64,000 bases of DNA from Flavilitoribacter sp020436695 (GCA_041392665.1 JAWKLQ010000016.1:62001-126000), one strand, 5' to 3'; positions 25,066-34,965 are shown, counted from the stretch's first letter. The notes: generated by a model not told the origin, from the sequence alone. Numbers and translations: made by a program.

Positions 25066-28000
25066 TTAAAAGTTCATAATAGCCCCAATATTGAAGCGAC
25101 GGGGCAGACTGTAAAAATCCGGATTCAGCAATGCCCACTGATAAGAAGCCAGGTAGGCATCCAGTTCCCGGAGTGAATTTGCAATATTTTCTTGCTGACT
25201 CACACCCCGGGTGGAATCCAGGAATCCGTCATTAACCGGCGAGCCGGTAGCAGAATACACATTGATCACGTTGCGGCGATCCAGCAGGTTGGTCACCCGC
25301 AGGTATACGTTCAGACCGATCTTTTGAGCGATGGTAAATTGTTTGTCGATCCGGGCACTGACCAGGAAAGTCCATGGTTTGCGTGCACCATTAATCGCTC
25401 CGGTCAGACCGGTGCCCTGCAATTCCAGGGGGGTCTGTGTAGCCGTGTAAGGCCGGCCGGAAACGGCAGTAGCCTGTAGGTTGAGACCCGCATTTTCGAA
25501 GATCCTGAGATTGCCGAATTCGGGACCGGTATACTGTGGGCCGCCACCGTAACGATAATCCAGTACCATATTGAAACGATGGCGTTCATCGAAGTCAAGC
25601 GGGAACAAGGTGCGGATGACACCTCGGTTGTTCAAGCTGCGCTGGGAGTTGGCATTGGAGCCGGTACCGTCGGCCAGCTGTAGGGTGTAGTTGGCCTGCA
25701 AGGATACGTTGCCGGTGCGGCGCATGTCATAGGCAAAGGAGAAACCTTTCACCGTACCGAAGTCGATATTGCCGTAAGTGGTATATTCTCCGATCACCGG
25801 TACCGGGAAGATCACCCGCGACTGGATCATATCCCGCATTTCTTTATAATAAGCACTCATCTTAATGGCAGAAGAATTACTCAACCGCTGTTGGAAACCA
25901 ACTTCATAATCGATGGTGCGCTCCGGCCGTAGCCTTGGGTTGTTGCGCACCGAACTGCCTCCTTCAAAGAAGTAAAAATAGTCGAGTGGCGTAGCCAGGG
26001 TATTGGACGGCGGCCGCTGAACCAGTATATCGTAGTGGGCAAAGAAGTTGGCATCGGCAGAGATCGGGAAAGAGAATGCCAAACGCGGCATATAATTGAA
26101 CTGTACTTCGTAATCTTCGAAAGAGACCGATGGATCAAAATCCGGACTTTTTATGAAATTCTCGTTGTCCCGTACTCTTTCATCCTGATACATGGGAAAG
26201 ACCAGACCACTACGGATACCATCGATCTGGTTGGGACCGTTGCGCGGCGTACCGTCGGCTTCGTACCAGTTGTCGCCATCCCGGTAAGCTTGCACGACCG
26301 GTCGGTTATAGTTTTGAGAAGACAGATATACTTTGTAATCGTCGCCGATGTTACCGGGACGCTCGCCGCCGAATTCACTGTGGAACTGATCGGCACCCAT
26401 GATCTCATAGAGGGAGTACAGATCTTTCGGCACCTTGGTGTTGGCGTCGTAGCGGTCCACCCGCAGACCTACCCGGAAGATGATGTCTTTGAAGGTAAAT
26501 TTGTCCTGCAGGTAAGCGGCGGCATAGATCGGCCGGTTGGGCGCTACCGAAAAGTCTCTGATACCGGTAACCGGATTGGTCCGGAAAAAGTCTTCGAAAG
26601 TACCGTCAAAAGTATTGCCCAGATAATCATAACCGAAATAGCTGAGAATACCCTGGTCGTTGAGCTCCTTGGCGGAGAACATATCCAGGCTCAGTTGATC
26701 CGGGCTCAGAGCATCTACGTTGACATAGGTATTCAGCGGAATACCTCCCAGTGCTTCTCGCAGGCGCTTATAAAATACCTGCTCTGAATCTGCATTAATG
26801 GTCAGATCGAGTAAGGCGGTAGGACCGAATCCCGGTAGGTCGAATACCCCGATAGAGTCAGCATTTTCCACATCGACCCCCTGAATGTGAATATTGGCCT
26901 GCTGACGGGCGATCGTCCACAGGTTGAAGGGCGCTACGGTATAAGAACGGCTGATGCGCTGTTCATACCAAACGCCCAACTGGATATTGTGGCGTCCTTT
27001 TTCGGAACCGCCCGGCAGAAAGTCGAAGTTGGCATTGGCACTAAAAGTATAGATATCGCTACCACCTTCCTGCACGGCATTGTATACCCGGCCCACATTG
27101 CTGTGGAAATTCCAGGAACTGGCGAACAGTGCATCCGAACGTCCATTGACGGAATAAAAATCGTCGAGGAAAGTAGTTGCTGTATTATCGGTAATGAAGC
27201 CGTAGTTGGGAATGTTGCCGTTAATGGCATCGGTCTGGGCAAAAGACAATACATTATTGTAGTTGGCCAGTACACCGTTGCTGCCCATCGGCTCGTAGCT
27301 GCGCAGAATGGGGCGATACCCCACATGAATACCTACTGGAGCATTGAGTGCCGTATCGATCACGGCGTCGAAGATCGGCACGTATTCAAAGTCGAACTTT
27401 CCAATATAGCCGTAGGAAAAATAATTCTTTCCGTGGCGCGGGTCATACACTTCATTAGTGGTTTTTTCATAACCGGCCTGTAGCGTGTAGGAGGCATTCT
27501 GAATGGTAGAAGCCTTGCGTTCGCCGGTATTACCGCCGCCGGTATTACCCAAACGATGACGGAAACGGAAATTACCACGGTAAGAGTTGAAATAATTGGT
27601 GGGGTTGTTGTGGCTGTTGTACACCGCCCAGCCGCTGGGGGTGAATTGGTTCTGGTTATCGGTATAAGACCCGGTGAAGGAAACGTCGATGGCATCGCTC
27701 AGGCGGGCATCGAGCTTGGCGTTCAGGTTGATATTCTGAGCAGCCTCATACGGGCGGGCTTTCAGTGTCTGTACATCTTCACTGGTAGAGAAATCGGCAT
27801 TGGTGAAAACGCCGCTACGGCCCTGATCATCGGTGACGAGGATAACCGGGTTGGCCTCCAGTTCGGCCAGCCGCTCATCCGTGACGCGGTAAACAGGAAT
27901 GCCCGGAGGATTATCCTCACCGCGGTAGGTATAGCGGCCGGAAAGGCGAAAACCTAGGATGGAAGTATTTAGCTTGCTGTCTTTTTTTCTGAGGATTGGT

Positions 28001-28764
28001 CCACTGAGGTTGAATCCGATGATATTATTGTTATACGGATCGAGAAATTTGGAAGTCTCTGCTTCTATTCCCCCGGAAAATTTGTTGGACGGCCCTTTGG
28101 AAGTGATGGAGATGATGCCGCCTGTTACGTCACCATACTGGGCTTCCACACCGCCGGTGATTACCTGCATCTGTTCGATCTCAGATTCCGGGATCAGTGT
28201 GCCGAGGACGCGGATACCATCCACATAGTAGTTGGTCGCATTGGGACGAGATCCCCGCACGGTAGGAGTGCTACCTTCATCGGTAGTGGCCACACCGGCG
28301 GAAGTTGCGGCCAGTGCATTGATGTTACGGGTAGGCAACTGGCGGATCTGGTCGCTGGTGATCACTGCCCCGGAAGTCGTGTTGTCCTGCTCGATCAGCG
28401 GATTTTTGTAATCGATCACCACTGCTCCGATATCCAGGGTAACGCCCGAACTCATGGTGATATCGAGTTTGTTGGCACGACCGGCCAAAACCTTTACATC
28501 GGCAATGCGCACGGCCTGATAACCCACCAGACTGGACTCTACATCGTAAGTACCGGGATCAATATTGGAAAAACTGTAATTACCGTCAAAATCGGTTTCC
28601 GTGCCGAGGATCAGCACGCCGTTCTTGTAAATAGCCACCGTGGTGAACAGCATGGGTTCCCCGGTCTCTTCATCGGTTATCTTCCCGGCCAGGGAGGTCT
28701 GTGCGTAGCTGACTATGGTGAGCGAACAAACAAAAACGCAGCACAAGAGTAAAGATCGGATCAT
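25066..28764 (-). CDS. TonB-dependent receptor with N-terminal CarboxypepD_reg domain
   Basis: 1232 residues from MIRSLLLCCVFVCSLTIVSYAQ; an in-frame codon at 28836 is less likely because it adds 24 residues before the signal peptide. The first domain (about 25-110, LAGKITDEETGEPMLFTTVAIY) is a carboxypeptidase-regulatory fold; then a plug (RQLPTRNINALAATSAGV; VRGSRPNATNYYVDGIRV) and a ~900-residue barrel ending GAIMNF, whose terminal Phe is expected of outer-membrane proteins. First gene of the operon 28764-19802 with a consensus promoter upstream. Ligand unknown; the operon order suggests a surface complex with the giant protein. Confidence 0.88.
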   Translation of the reverse strand: MIRSLLLCCVFVCSLTIVSYAQTSLAGKITDEETGEPMLFTTVAIYKNGVLILGTETDFDGNYSFSNIDPGTYDVESSLVGYQAVRIADVKVLAGRANKLDITMSSGVTLDIGAVVIDYKNPLIEQDNTTSGAVITSDQIRQLPTRNINALAATSAGVATTDEGSTPTVRGSRPNATNYYVDGIRVLGTLIPESEIEQMQVITGGVEAQYGDVTGGIISITSKGPSNKFSGGIEAETSKFLDPYNNNIIGFNLSGPILRKKDSKLNTSILGFRLSGRYTYRGEDNPPGIPVYRVTDERLAELEANPVILVTDDQGRSGVFTNADFSTSEDVQTLKARPYEAAQNINLNAKLDARLSDAIDVSFTGSYTDNQNQFTPSGWAVYNSHNNPTNYFNSYRGNFRFRHRLGNTGGGNTGERKASTIQNASYTLQAGYEKTTNEVYDPRHGKNYFSYGYIGKFDFEYVPIFDAVIDTALNAPVGIHVGYRPILRSYEPMGSNGVLANYNNVLSFAQTDAINGNIPNYGFITDNTATTFLDDFYSVNGRSDALFASSWNFHSNVGRVYNAVQEGGSDIYTFSANANFDFLPGGSEKGRHNIQLGVWYEQRISRSYTVAPFNLWTIARQQANIHIQGVDVENADSIGVFDLPGFGPTALLDLTINADSEQVFYKRLREALGGIPLNTYVNVDALSPDQLSLDMFSAKELNDQGILSYFGYDYLGNTFDGTFEDFFRTNPVTGIRDFSVAPNRPIYAAAYLQDKFTFKDIIFRVGLRVDRYDANTKVPKDLYSLYEIMGADQFHSEFGGERPGNIGDDYKVYLSSQNYNRPVVQAYRDGDNWYEADGTPRNGPNQIDGIRSGLVFPMYQDERVRDNENFIKSPDFDPSVSFEDYEVQFNYMPRLAFSFPISADANFFAHYDILVQRPPSNTLATPLDYFYFFEGGSSVRNNPRLRPERTIDYEVGFQQRLSNSSAIKMSAYYKEMRDMIQSRVIFPVPVIGEYTTYGNIDFGTVKGFSFAYDMRRTGNVSLQANYTLQLADGTGSNANSQRSLNNRGVIRTLFPLDFDERHRFNMVLDYRYGGGPQYTGPEFGNLRIFENAGLNLQATAVSGRPYTATQTPLELQGTGLTGAINGARKPWTFLVSARIDKQFTIAQKIGLNVYLRVTNLLDRRNVINVYSATGSPVNDGFLDSTRGVSQQENIANSLRELDAYLASYQWALLNPDFYSLPRRFNIGAIMNF

Positions 28765-28903
28765 AGACGATTGTTTATCGGTTTTAAGGGACCAAGTGTA
28801 TATCTGCAATGTTATGAAAAGATGGAGGCATTTCAAAGGTCAAATTCTTGCCTTGTCTGATGTTAGACACAAACATGAACTGACCCTGTCAGCTCCAAAT
28901 TTG

Positions 28904-28933
28904 CAAAGCTAATACATTAAACCTTATTGACAA
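28904..28933 (-). promoter_or_regulatory. Consensus Bacteroidota promoter for the receptor operon
   Basis: On the minus strand: TTG (complement of CAA at 28931-28933), 19 bases, then TAGCTTTG (complement of 28904-28911). This is an exact TTG-N19-TAnnTTTG match, about 140 bases before the receptor start at 28764. The remaining 28765-29092 holds no gene. Confidence 0.75.
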
Positions 28934-29092
28934 TTGAAACAGATAAGTTCTACTGGTCGTTACCCTAATAAATTGCTGTCTGAACCTGGTATTTGCTGTG
29001 AGAGATTGTAGTGATAACGAAATAGAGGTGTTTTATGCTTCCACAAATTTACATAAACGGAAATATTTTGCAAGTTTGCGCGGAGTTAATTT

Positions 29093-29190
29093 AGTCAGCA
29101 GTCTTGAGTCAGCAGTCGTAAGTCCATCTAATTCCTCATCTTTTGGAGACTAAACGACTCAAAGACTTACGACTCAAAGACTTTACGACT
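29093..29190. repeat. 7/8-bp-word palindrome before the 29201 lipoprotein gene
   Basis: Left arm of 7-base words (AGTCAGC, AGTCTTG, AGTCAGC, AGTCGTA, AGTC) at 29093-29124; right arm of complementary wording (ACGACT, CAAAGACT, TTACGACT) at 29148-29190. ATG follows 11 bases later. Confidence 0.75.
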
Positions 29191-29200
29191 ACCTTACTAT

Positions 29201-29920
29201 ATGCAATCAGAGCAGAGACATTTTAAGCGTACCCAATTATTCTTTTGGCTTTTCCTGGCGATCCTGGGAGCAGCTTGCCGGCCCGACCAGTCGAGTGAAG
29301 AGGTGGTCTTCAGGCAAAGCAAGATCTTCGTTGATTTTTTTGTGCGATATCTGGCTCCGGAGCAGCAATTGCGTGGCCAGGCCAGCTTCTGGGAAGGAGT
29401 AAGCCGCTCCAATCTCCAGCCTGTCATACCGGAGGGGAGCATCAGTTTTGATGGAGAGGAAATGGAAGCCAAACGCCTGCCGGGCTCACAGATCCGTTTT
29501 TCCCTTACCGAGCAAAAGACTTATAAGGATTCACTGGCCTTTCGCTTTAGAATGCCCGACGGGCGCTATTTGCAGTATGAACTAAACATGACCCCGGTGC
29601 GGGATTTCTTTATCAAAGGCAATATCAGTAAAAGTGAAGGAGCTACCTTTGTGATCAATGGCGGACTGATGAATGAGAATGAGGAGATCATCCTAATGTT
29701 TACAGATGAAGAATTTAAAGCCACGGCCATAACGGTAAAAGGTCCAACCTCCAATATCGAGATCTCGGTCAGCCCTGAACAACTACAGGCACTCACTCCC
29801 GGCCCCGGCCAATTGTATCTGGTAAAAAAGCTGCAAAAGCAGGAATCGCACCCCAATCTGGAGCTGACGGCAGCAGTGGAGTATTATACGGATAGCCGGG
29901 CTATTGAAGTAATTGAATAG
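29201..29920 (+). CDS. Hypothetical lipoprotein
   Basis: 239 residues. The N-terminus carries a charged head, hydrophobic core and a LGAAC lipobox (Cys about residue 26). The mature part has two beta-rich regions separated by a SEGATFVINGGLMNENEEIILMF stretch; I recognise no domain. It stands alone on the plus strand, flanked by a word palindrome upstream and a nested palindrome downstream, in convergent orientation to a glycosyltransferase gene. An outer-membrane lipoprotein is likely; its job is unknown. Confidence 0.6.
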   Translation: MQSEQRHFKRTQLFFWLFLAILGAACRPDQSSEEVVFRQSKIFVDFFVRYLAPEQQLRGQASFWEGVSRSNLQPVIPEGSISFDGEEMEAKRLPGSQIRFSLTEQKTYKDSLAFRFRMPDGRYLQYELNMTPVRDFFIKGNISKSEGATFVINGGLMNENEEIILMFTDEEFKATAITVKGPTSNIEISVSPEQLQALTPGPGQLYLVKKLQKQESHPNLELTAAVEYYTDSRAIEVIE

Positions 29921-29921
29921 A

Positions 29922-30053
29922 ACGGACGCTGCTCGGCTTCGCTCGGAGCAAGCCCTGAGCGAAGCCGAAGGACTGATGGCCGTCCCGTACACTGTGTGTC
30001 GGGGCTGACGGACACAATACCGCAGGAGTGCCGTCCGTCAGCGAAGCGTCCGT
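29922..30053. repeat. Nested palindrome between convergent genes
   Basis: Outer arms ACGGACGCT (29922-29930) and AGCGTCCGT (30045-30053). Inside are two further hairpins: CGGCTTCGCTC (29934-29944) with its exact complement (29957-29967), and GCTGACGGAC (30004-30013) with its exact complement (30033-30042). It starts right after the stop at 29920, and the stop codon of the opposing gene (30038-30040) lies within it. Confidence 0.75.
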
Positions 30054-30964
30054 ACCTTATACGGTTTTTTCTTCTGCGATTCAAAATAGGTCCGCATCTG
30101 GATCTCAATGACAATCCCGATGGTAATGAATTGAACACCCGCCAGAATGGCCATCAGGCCAACGATCATCAGAGGTTTGCCCCAGATGTCATTGCCCAGC
30201 AGTTTCAGGATAAGCAGGTAGAGATTGATCAGCAGACCAATGCTGAACAGGATGACGCCCACATTTCCGAACAGGTGCATAGGCTTTTGCATATAGCGCT
30301 TGAAGAACAGCATGAGCAGCAGATCACTTACTACCTTGAAGGTACGGCTCAGGCCATATTTGGAAACTCCAAACTGGCGGGCGTGGTGCTTAACAGGGAC
30401 CTGAGTGATGCGGGCACCTTCCAGGCTTGCCAGTACCGGAATAAAGCGGTGCAATTCTCCGTACAGCCCCAGCTCTTTGGCCAGTCCGGCCCGGAACACC
30501 TTTAGGGCACAGCCGTAATCCCGCAGCATGACGCCGGATGATCGCCGGATGATATAATTGGCGATCCGGCTGGGGATCTTGCGCAACACCATGCCATCCT
30601 GCCGGTTGACCCGCTCTCCGGCCACCATATCCCATTTGCCCGTTTCCGCCAGCTCCACCATGTGCGGAATATCGGTTGGATCGTTTTGCAGATCACCGTC
30701 CATGGTGATGATGAATTGGCCGGAGGCATGGTCTATACCGGCCATAAGCGCCAGACTCTGACCGTAATTCTTCATCAGTTCGATCGACTTGAGATGGGGA
30801 TGATCCAGGCTGTGCAGTACCTGGAGCGTGTTATCGGTTGAACCGTCGTCAACGTAAATGATCTCGTAAGAGAAGTCGGCGAGTGCCTGGGAAATAGCCT
30901 CTACCAGAGGCCGGATGTTATCCTCTTCATTGTAGACCGTTACGACGATGGAAAGTTTCGGCAT
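30038..30964 (-). CDS. Family 2 glycosyltransferase (dolichol-phosphate-mannose synthase/ArnC-like)
   Basis: 308 residues from MPKLSIVVTVYNEEDN, the canonical GT2 opening. The nucleotide-sugar motifs are visible: VDDGSTDNT, TMDGDLQNDPTDIP, and a later GVSKYGLSRTFKVVSDLL. Two C-terminal membrane helices (about 232-300) fit an undecaprenyl-phosphate sugar transferase. A -7 box candidate (TACTTTTG, complement of 30986-30993) supports this start; a GTG at 31024 overlapping the upstream stop as GTGA would add 20 residues. It is paired with the lipid-linked-sugar transferase gene upstream. The last residues (VRTLR and stop) are provided by the nested palindrome. Confidence 0.88.
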   Translation of the reverse strand: MPKLSIVVTVYNEEDNIRPLVEAISQALADFSYEIIYVDDGSTDNTLQVLHSLDHPHLKSIELMKNYGQSLALMAGIDHASGQFIITMDGDLQNDPTDIPHMVELAETGKWDMVAGERVNRQDGMVLRKIPSRIANYIIRRSSGVMLRDYGCALKVFRAGLAKELGLYGELHRFIPVLASLEGARITQVPVKHHARQFGVSKYGLSRTFKVVSDLLLMLFFKRYMQKPMHLFGNVGVILFSIGLLINLYLLILKLLGNDIWGKPLMIVGLMAILAGVQFITIGIVIEIQMRTYFESQKKKPYKVRTLR

Positions 30965-31020
30965 GCTATGGTTTCTTGACGATGGCAAAAGTAAGGCATT
31001 ATTTCGGCTTTGTAGGCAAA

Positions 31021-32610
31021 TCACCGCAATCGGCCGATCGCGTAGTATTTGAGGTCGCCGTGCCGTACCTTCAGTTCTTCAATCTTTTGGTAGAGCGAAT
31101 CCGGATAATGGCGGGGATCGAAGATGTATATACCATCCCGTAGATCTTCGTCTGCGTATTTGCGGGGAATGATCTGCTGCCGGGCATTGGTCAGATAAAA
31201 AGTAGAGGCCGGTTGGATCTCCGATTCGTCGTACATAAAGAAGGGCTGACCGATATACTTTCGGCCGATCTCGATAGCAGAAGTCCGGCATTTATCACCA
31301 AAATCATTGGCGTTGCGGTCGGGTAGGACAAACTGGTCGAAGTCGATCCGGATCAGCAGCAATATCATTATCAACCACAACAATCTTTGCTTCGGCTCCT
31401 GAAAAAAATACCAGGCACTTAGCGCCAGGCCGGCAGCCGGTAATAAGGTACGGAAGTATAGGTAGGGTAAACCGGCAGTAGACGATAAAAAAAGTGGCGC
31501 CAGTGCTGCCAGGGAGATCACTACGCACACAATCTTGAACAGCCAGACAATGCTTCGATACTGCCAGCTTTTTTCCTGCTCATGGATGCTGTGAAAATAA
31601 ATATAGACCGAAAAGATCAGTGGGGCAAGCATCAACAGATAGCGGGGATAGACCTCCGGCGAAGTCCAGTAGGGGAGCAGGTTGACCAGAAAGACCAGTG
31701 CATTGAAAGTAATGAAACGGTCCTTTAGGATCAATTTCAGCACATCTTTCCGGATCAGGTAGATGACCATCACCGTCCAGGGGAGAAAATGGTAGATCAT
31801 CTCCAAAGGGAAGGAGAGCAGATGCAATAAGGTTTCCCAAATGCCGAAACGTACCACGGTCCGTTTGCTGGATTCCGATATCAACGTGGGAAATACTTCT
31901 GCCAGCGAATTGTACTGATCATATAGGAAATAGTAACCACCCACGAGCAACACCAGGATCAAAAAACCGCAGATATGCTGAATACTGAACAATAAGCGAA
32001 ATCGCTTTCGATAGATGAAATAGGCTAATAGGGTCAACCCCAGAAACACCAGGGACGGCAGCCCTTTTAATAAAAATCCGATGGCCGCCAGTAGATAGCT
32101 AATGCCGAAGAGCCGCCAGTAACGTTCCCGCTCAAATTCATGGTAGATTACCATGATCATAGTAAACATCACCCAGGAAAAGCAGGTATCGATCAGTGCC
32201 AGCAGCGAATCCCAGAACAGCACCCGGCCACAGGTGATGAAGACGAAGGCATTGATGAAAGCGATCTTGGAGGAATAGTGTCGGCGAAAAAAATAAAAGA
32301 TCGTGGCTCCGTATCCCAGCAGACAAACCACAGTAGGAACACGTGCGGCCCATTCGTCAAAACGACCGAAGATCTCAAAGGAAAGGAGGAGTATCCAGTT
32401 CCATAGCGGCGGCTTATTATAGTAGTAAATACCGTGCCAGGTGGGTGTGATGTAGTTGCCGGACAGCTTCATTTCCAGCGCCACCAGAGAGCGAATACCC
32501 TCATCGTCAATGAAAGCCAGGAGGCCCAGATTGATCAGCAGAGCCGGAAGCAATAACAGTATCGCCAGCCAGCAGATCGTCTGTGTGGTAGGTGCCGGTA
32601 ATTTTTTCAC
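31021..32610 (-). CDS. Family 39-type membrane glycosyltransferase (ArnT/PMT-like)
   Basis: 529 residues with about 11-12 membrane helices. The N-terminal loop carries the family signature: FIDDEGIRSLVALEM and YYNKPPLWNWILLLSFEIFGRFDEWAARVP, with the acidic pair and the following [NK]KPPL. Such enzymes transfer sugars from polyprenyl-phosphate donors to lipid A or protein. The next gene makes such donors (GT2), so the pair probably decorates an envelope glycan. A -7 box (TATCTTTG, complement of 32615-32622) lies only 4 bp before the ATG, which would give a leaderless message. Confidence 0.85.
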   Translation of the reverse strand: MKKLPAPTTQTICWLAILLLLPALLINLGLLAFIDDEGIRSLVALEMKLSGNYITPTWHGIYYYNKPPLWNWILLLSFEIFGRFDEWAARVPTVVCLLGYGATIFYFFRRHYSSKIAFINAFVFITCGRVLFWDSLLALIDTCFSWVMFTMIMVIYHEFERERYWRLFGISYLLAAIGFLLKGLPSLVFLGLTLLAYFIYRKRFRLLFSIQHICGFLILVLLVGGYYFLYDQYNSLAEVFPTLISESSKRTVVRFGIWETLLHLLSFPLEMIYHFLPWTVMVIYLIRKDVLKLILKDRFITFNALVFLVNLLPYWTSPEVYPRYLLMLAPLIFSVYIYFHSIHEQEKSWQYRSIVWLFKIVCVVISLAALAPLFLSSTAGLPYLYFRTLLPAAGLALSAWYFFQEPKQRLLWLIMILLLIRIDFDQFVLPDRNANDFGDKCRTSAIEIGRKYIGQPFFMYDESEIQPASTFYLTNARQQIIPRKYADEDLRDGIYIFDPRHYPDSLYQKIEELKVRHGDLKYYAIGRLR

Positions 32611-32934
32611 GCGGCAAAGATAAGCACAGCAGACGGTGGACGGTAGACAGGGAACGGTTTTTTGCTGCTGCTATGAACTGTGAGGTTGCGATACTTCGAT
32701 TTGCACAACACCCCAAAGTCTAAATTTTATTGATCAGCCGGCGTCTGTTCCTTTTCGCTGTTGCTCCGTTATGATTGAAAAAGCGGCATTATAGTCAAGG
32801 CTATCTCCATTTCCTGGGCCCTGCACAAAAAGCGGATTGTGATGGGTTACGAACGTTTAAATATAAGGGTGATGGATTACCTCGCCGATTGAGAGAATTT
32901 TAAACATGTTCTGAGTTAGTTCAGCAATAAAAGG
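32611..32934. other. Intergenic region, no gene seen
   Basis: Between divergent genes. It contains a short run of 7-base words (AGACGGT, GGACGGT, AGACAGG, GAACGGT) at about 32631-32658 without a convincing complementary arm, and otherwise AT-rich sequence. Confidence 0.5.
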
Positions 32935-32940
32935 ATGTTT

Positions 32941-33942
32941 ATGAAAGTACTCTTTTTGTTTTCTCTGTGTGTTTTATCTATACCTGTGGTGGCGCAAAAC
33001 ATCCTCCTGGATGGCAGTTTCGAGGAATGCACTGAGCAATTCAACTGCAATTGGTTGAAAATATGTGAAAGCCCGGACCTACTCCTTGGTAATCTGGATG
33101 AAATGGAAGATAAATCTATGGCCAGAAAAGGCAATAGGGCTTATGATGGCGAGAACTATTTGGGGATGTTCCTGGGCTACAAAAGTGAATTTATTATTGG
33201 AAGTTTAATGCACAAACTAGAAAAAGGCCGACGTTATGAAGTGAGCATGTATGTAAGCCGTTCTGCTCAAAATAGCCTTTGCAAAAAATCATTTAAAACT
33301 TTAAGTGTCTGGTTTGTGGATACCATTCCGAAATTGCCCGAAACGGACTGGGGGCTTAGCGTTAATTCCAGATTTATCCACCTCAAAGGAGAAAATGAGC
33401 GCATCAACGGGGAAGAGAACTGGGAACGAATATCCGGTTTTTACGATGCTACCGGGGATGAAGCATATTTGTTTCTCGGAAATTTTAAAGGGGCCAATCT
33501 CGATGTAACGCAAAATTGTGAAGCGCTTTACTATTACTTTGACAATATTAGTGTGGTTGAGGTTCCAAAGGCTCCGGATGTAGTAGTGAATACGCCAATA
33601 GTGATCAATGATATTTATTTCTCATCAGGGAAAAGCCAGCTACTGCCTAAATCATTCGAGTCCCTGTCAACTCTTTCCGAAAAACTTAAACAACAAAAAA
33701 ATACTTCCATCGAGATTATTGGGCATACTGACAATGTCGGTAAAGAAGATGATAACCGGCAACTTTCTGAAGCGAGGGCAAAAGCCGTACTGGATTATTT
33801 GAAAACCAGCGGTATTGACGGAGCAAGGTTGAGCTTTACCGGAATGGGAGAAACAACTCCTATTGCTGACAATAATACCGAGGCTGGCAGACAAAAAAAC
33901 AGACGCGTAGAATTTAAGCTGGTACCCCTAAGGGAAGAATAG
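32941..33942 (+). CDS. OmpA family outer-membrane/peptidoglycan-binding protein
   Basis: 333 residues from MKVLFLFSLCVLSIPVVAQ; the ATG at 32935 is too close to the AAAAGG site. After the signal peptide, about residues 20-215 form a carbohydrate-binding-like beta sandwich with conserved Cys/Trp (FEECTEQFNCNWLKICESPD). The C-terminal OmpA domain (about 220-333) shows DIYFSSGKSQLLP, EIIGHTDNVGKEDDNRQLSEARAKAVLDYL and GMGETTPIADN...NRRVEFKL, including the Asp and Arg that bind diaminopimelate. Links the outer membrane to peptidoglycan. More AT-rich than its neighbours. Confidence 0.9.
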   Translation: MKVLFLFSLCVLSIPVVAQNILLDGSFEECTEQFNCNWLKICESPDLLLGNLDEMEDKSMARKGNRAYDGENYLGMFLGYKSEFIIGSLMHKLEKGRRYEVSMYVSRSAQNSLCKKSFKTLSVWFVDTIPKLPETDWGLSVNSRFIHLKGENERINGEENWERISGFYDATGDEAYLFLGNFKGANLDVTQNCEALYYYFDNISVVEVPKAPDVVVNTPIVINDIYFSSGKSQLLPKSFESLSTLSEKLKQQKNTSIEIIGHTDNVGKEDDNRQLSEARAKAVLDYLKTSGIDGARLSFTGMGETTPIADNNTEAGRQKNRRVEFKLVPLREE

Positions 33943-33979
33943 TCCCATCACAGCATTCGAAAATTGCAGCATTTTAACG

Positions 33980-34852
33980 TCATTGAAGTTTCATGAAAAC
34001 GCCGACCGAATAAGAAGTATTCGCAAAAATGATCTTACCCGACAGCGCTTTGCCGAAACCGGCGGATACGCCCCATTTATCATTGATATTGTAGGCTATT
34101 TCCGGTGAAAAGGCCAAAAATTCGCTGTTGTTGGCAAAAATACTGGTGCCGGTAATGCCTTCCGATGGCAGGGTACCGTTCCTCAAAGATCTTATCCCAT
34201 ATAAGCGAGCAACTGCTGTGATCTTCTTATTCAGGAAAGTAGCGCCTCCCTCGATGCCGAAGCGGTACTCATCCGAAAATTCATTGGTCCGGTTATTAAA
34301 AGCGGCATAGATATTGGCGAAAGCCTCTGCCGAACCGATACTAAACCCACGTCCCAAATCCAACCGGACTATTTGATTGAACTCTCCGTCTCCGGTTTGC
34401 AGTACGCCGCTGGGACCACCACTGTCTTCTCCCAGTGGAATGCCGAGGATCACACTTGCGCTGGCCGCCCAGCCGCCTTTGTTTAAAAAGCCGTACCGGA
34501 AACCCAGGTCGGCATCGCCCACCGAGTTGATCGCTTCTCCGGGAATGAGCACTTCTCCCGTAGTAAAGGAGACCTGGTTGTTGAAATAGCTGCGACTGAA
34601 CAAGGGCATATTGAAGACGACCGTTAAGCGGTCGGTAAGCCCGTACTCAGCGTACAGGGTGGTGTTAAAAAGACCGGTAGTCTGATTCGGATCGATCAAA
34701 CCCTGATCTGTGTAATGTTGATCGGCAACCAGCCACCATTCCGATAGTTTAAAGTACCCGTTGCCTTTGGGCTGCGGCCAACCTCCGGCCTGCAATTGGG
34801 GCATAGGTAGGAGAAACGCAATGGCCAGAATAAATATGCTTGGATTTTTCAT
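33980..34852 (-). CDS. Outer-membrane beta-barrel of unknown function
   Basis: 290 residues. Signal peptide through LQAG (about residue 23). Alternating aromatic strands with tight turns: LFNTTLYAEYGLTDRLTVVFNMPLFSR, NSVGDADLGFRYGFL, FSPEIAYNINDKWGVSAGFGKALSG, ending SVGVFMKLQ. The layout resembles transporter-like barrels of the phenol-degradation (MetA) or alpha-amylase-like porin type, but I cannot name the family. Convergent with the OmpA gene (37-bp gap). Confidence 0.65.
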   Translation of the reverse strand: MKNPSIFILAIAFLLPMPQLQAGGWPQPKGNGYFKLSEWWLVADQHYTDQGLIDPNQTTGLFNTTLYAEYGLTDRLTVVFNMPLFSRSYFNNQVSFTTGEVLIPGEAINSVGDADLGFRYGFLNKGGWAASASVILGIPLGEDSGGPSGVLQTGDGEFNQIVRLDLGRGFSIGSAEAFANIYAAFNNRTNEFSDEYRFGIEGGATFLNKKITAVARLYGIRSLRNGTLPSEGITGTSIFANNSEFLAFSPEIAYNINDKWGVSAGFGKALSGKIIFANTSYSVGVFMKLQ

Positions 34853-34904
34853 TTGAATGCTGTTAGATGTGTAATGGGCTTTTAAATGTTGACGGTGTCA
34901 GTAA

Positions 34905-34955
34905 GTCGTAGGCTATGCTTAAGACTCCTGTTAGTCGTAGGCTGTGCCTACGACT
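34905..34955. repeat. AGTCGTAGGC word repeat and hairpin
   Basis: AGTCGTAGGC occurs at 34905 and 34933 as direct copies and inverted at 34946-34955. The last two form a 10-pair hairpin with a 3-base loop followed on the plus strand by TTTTATTCTTTT. It lies 11 bp beyond the stop at 34966 of a minus-strand gene, so the T-run is on the unneeded strand. Confidence 0.7.
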
Positions 34956-34965
34956 TTTATTCTTT

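Noticed and set aside
34933..34955. Intrinsic terminator of the minus-strand BIG2 lipoprotein gene
   Set aside because: The hairpin is good but the T-run follows on the plus strand only; recorded as a word repeat instead.
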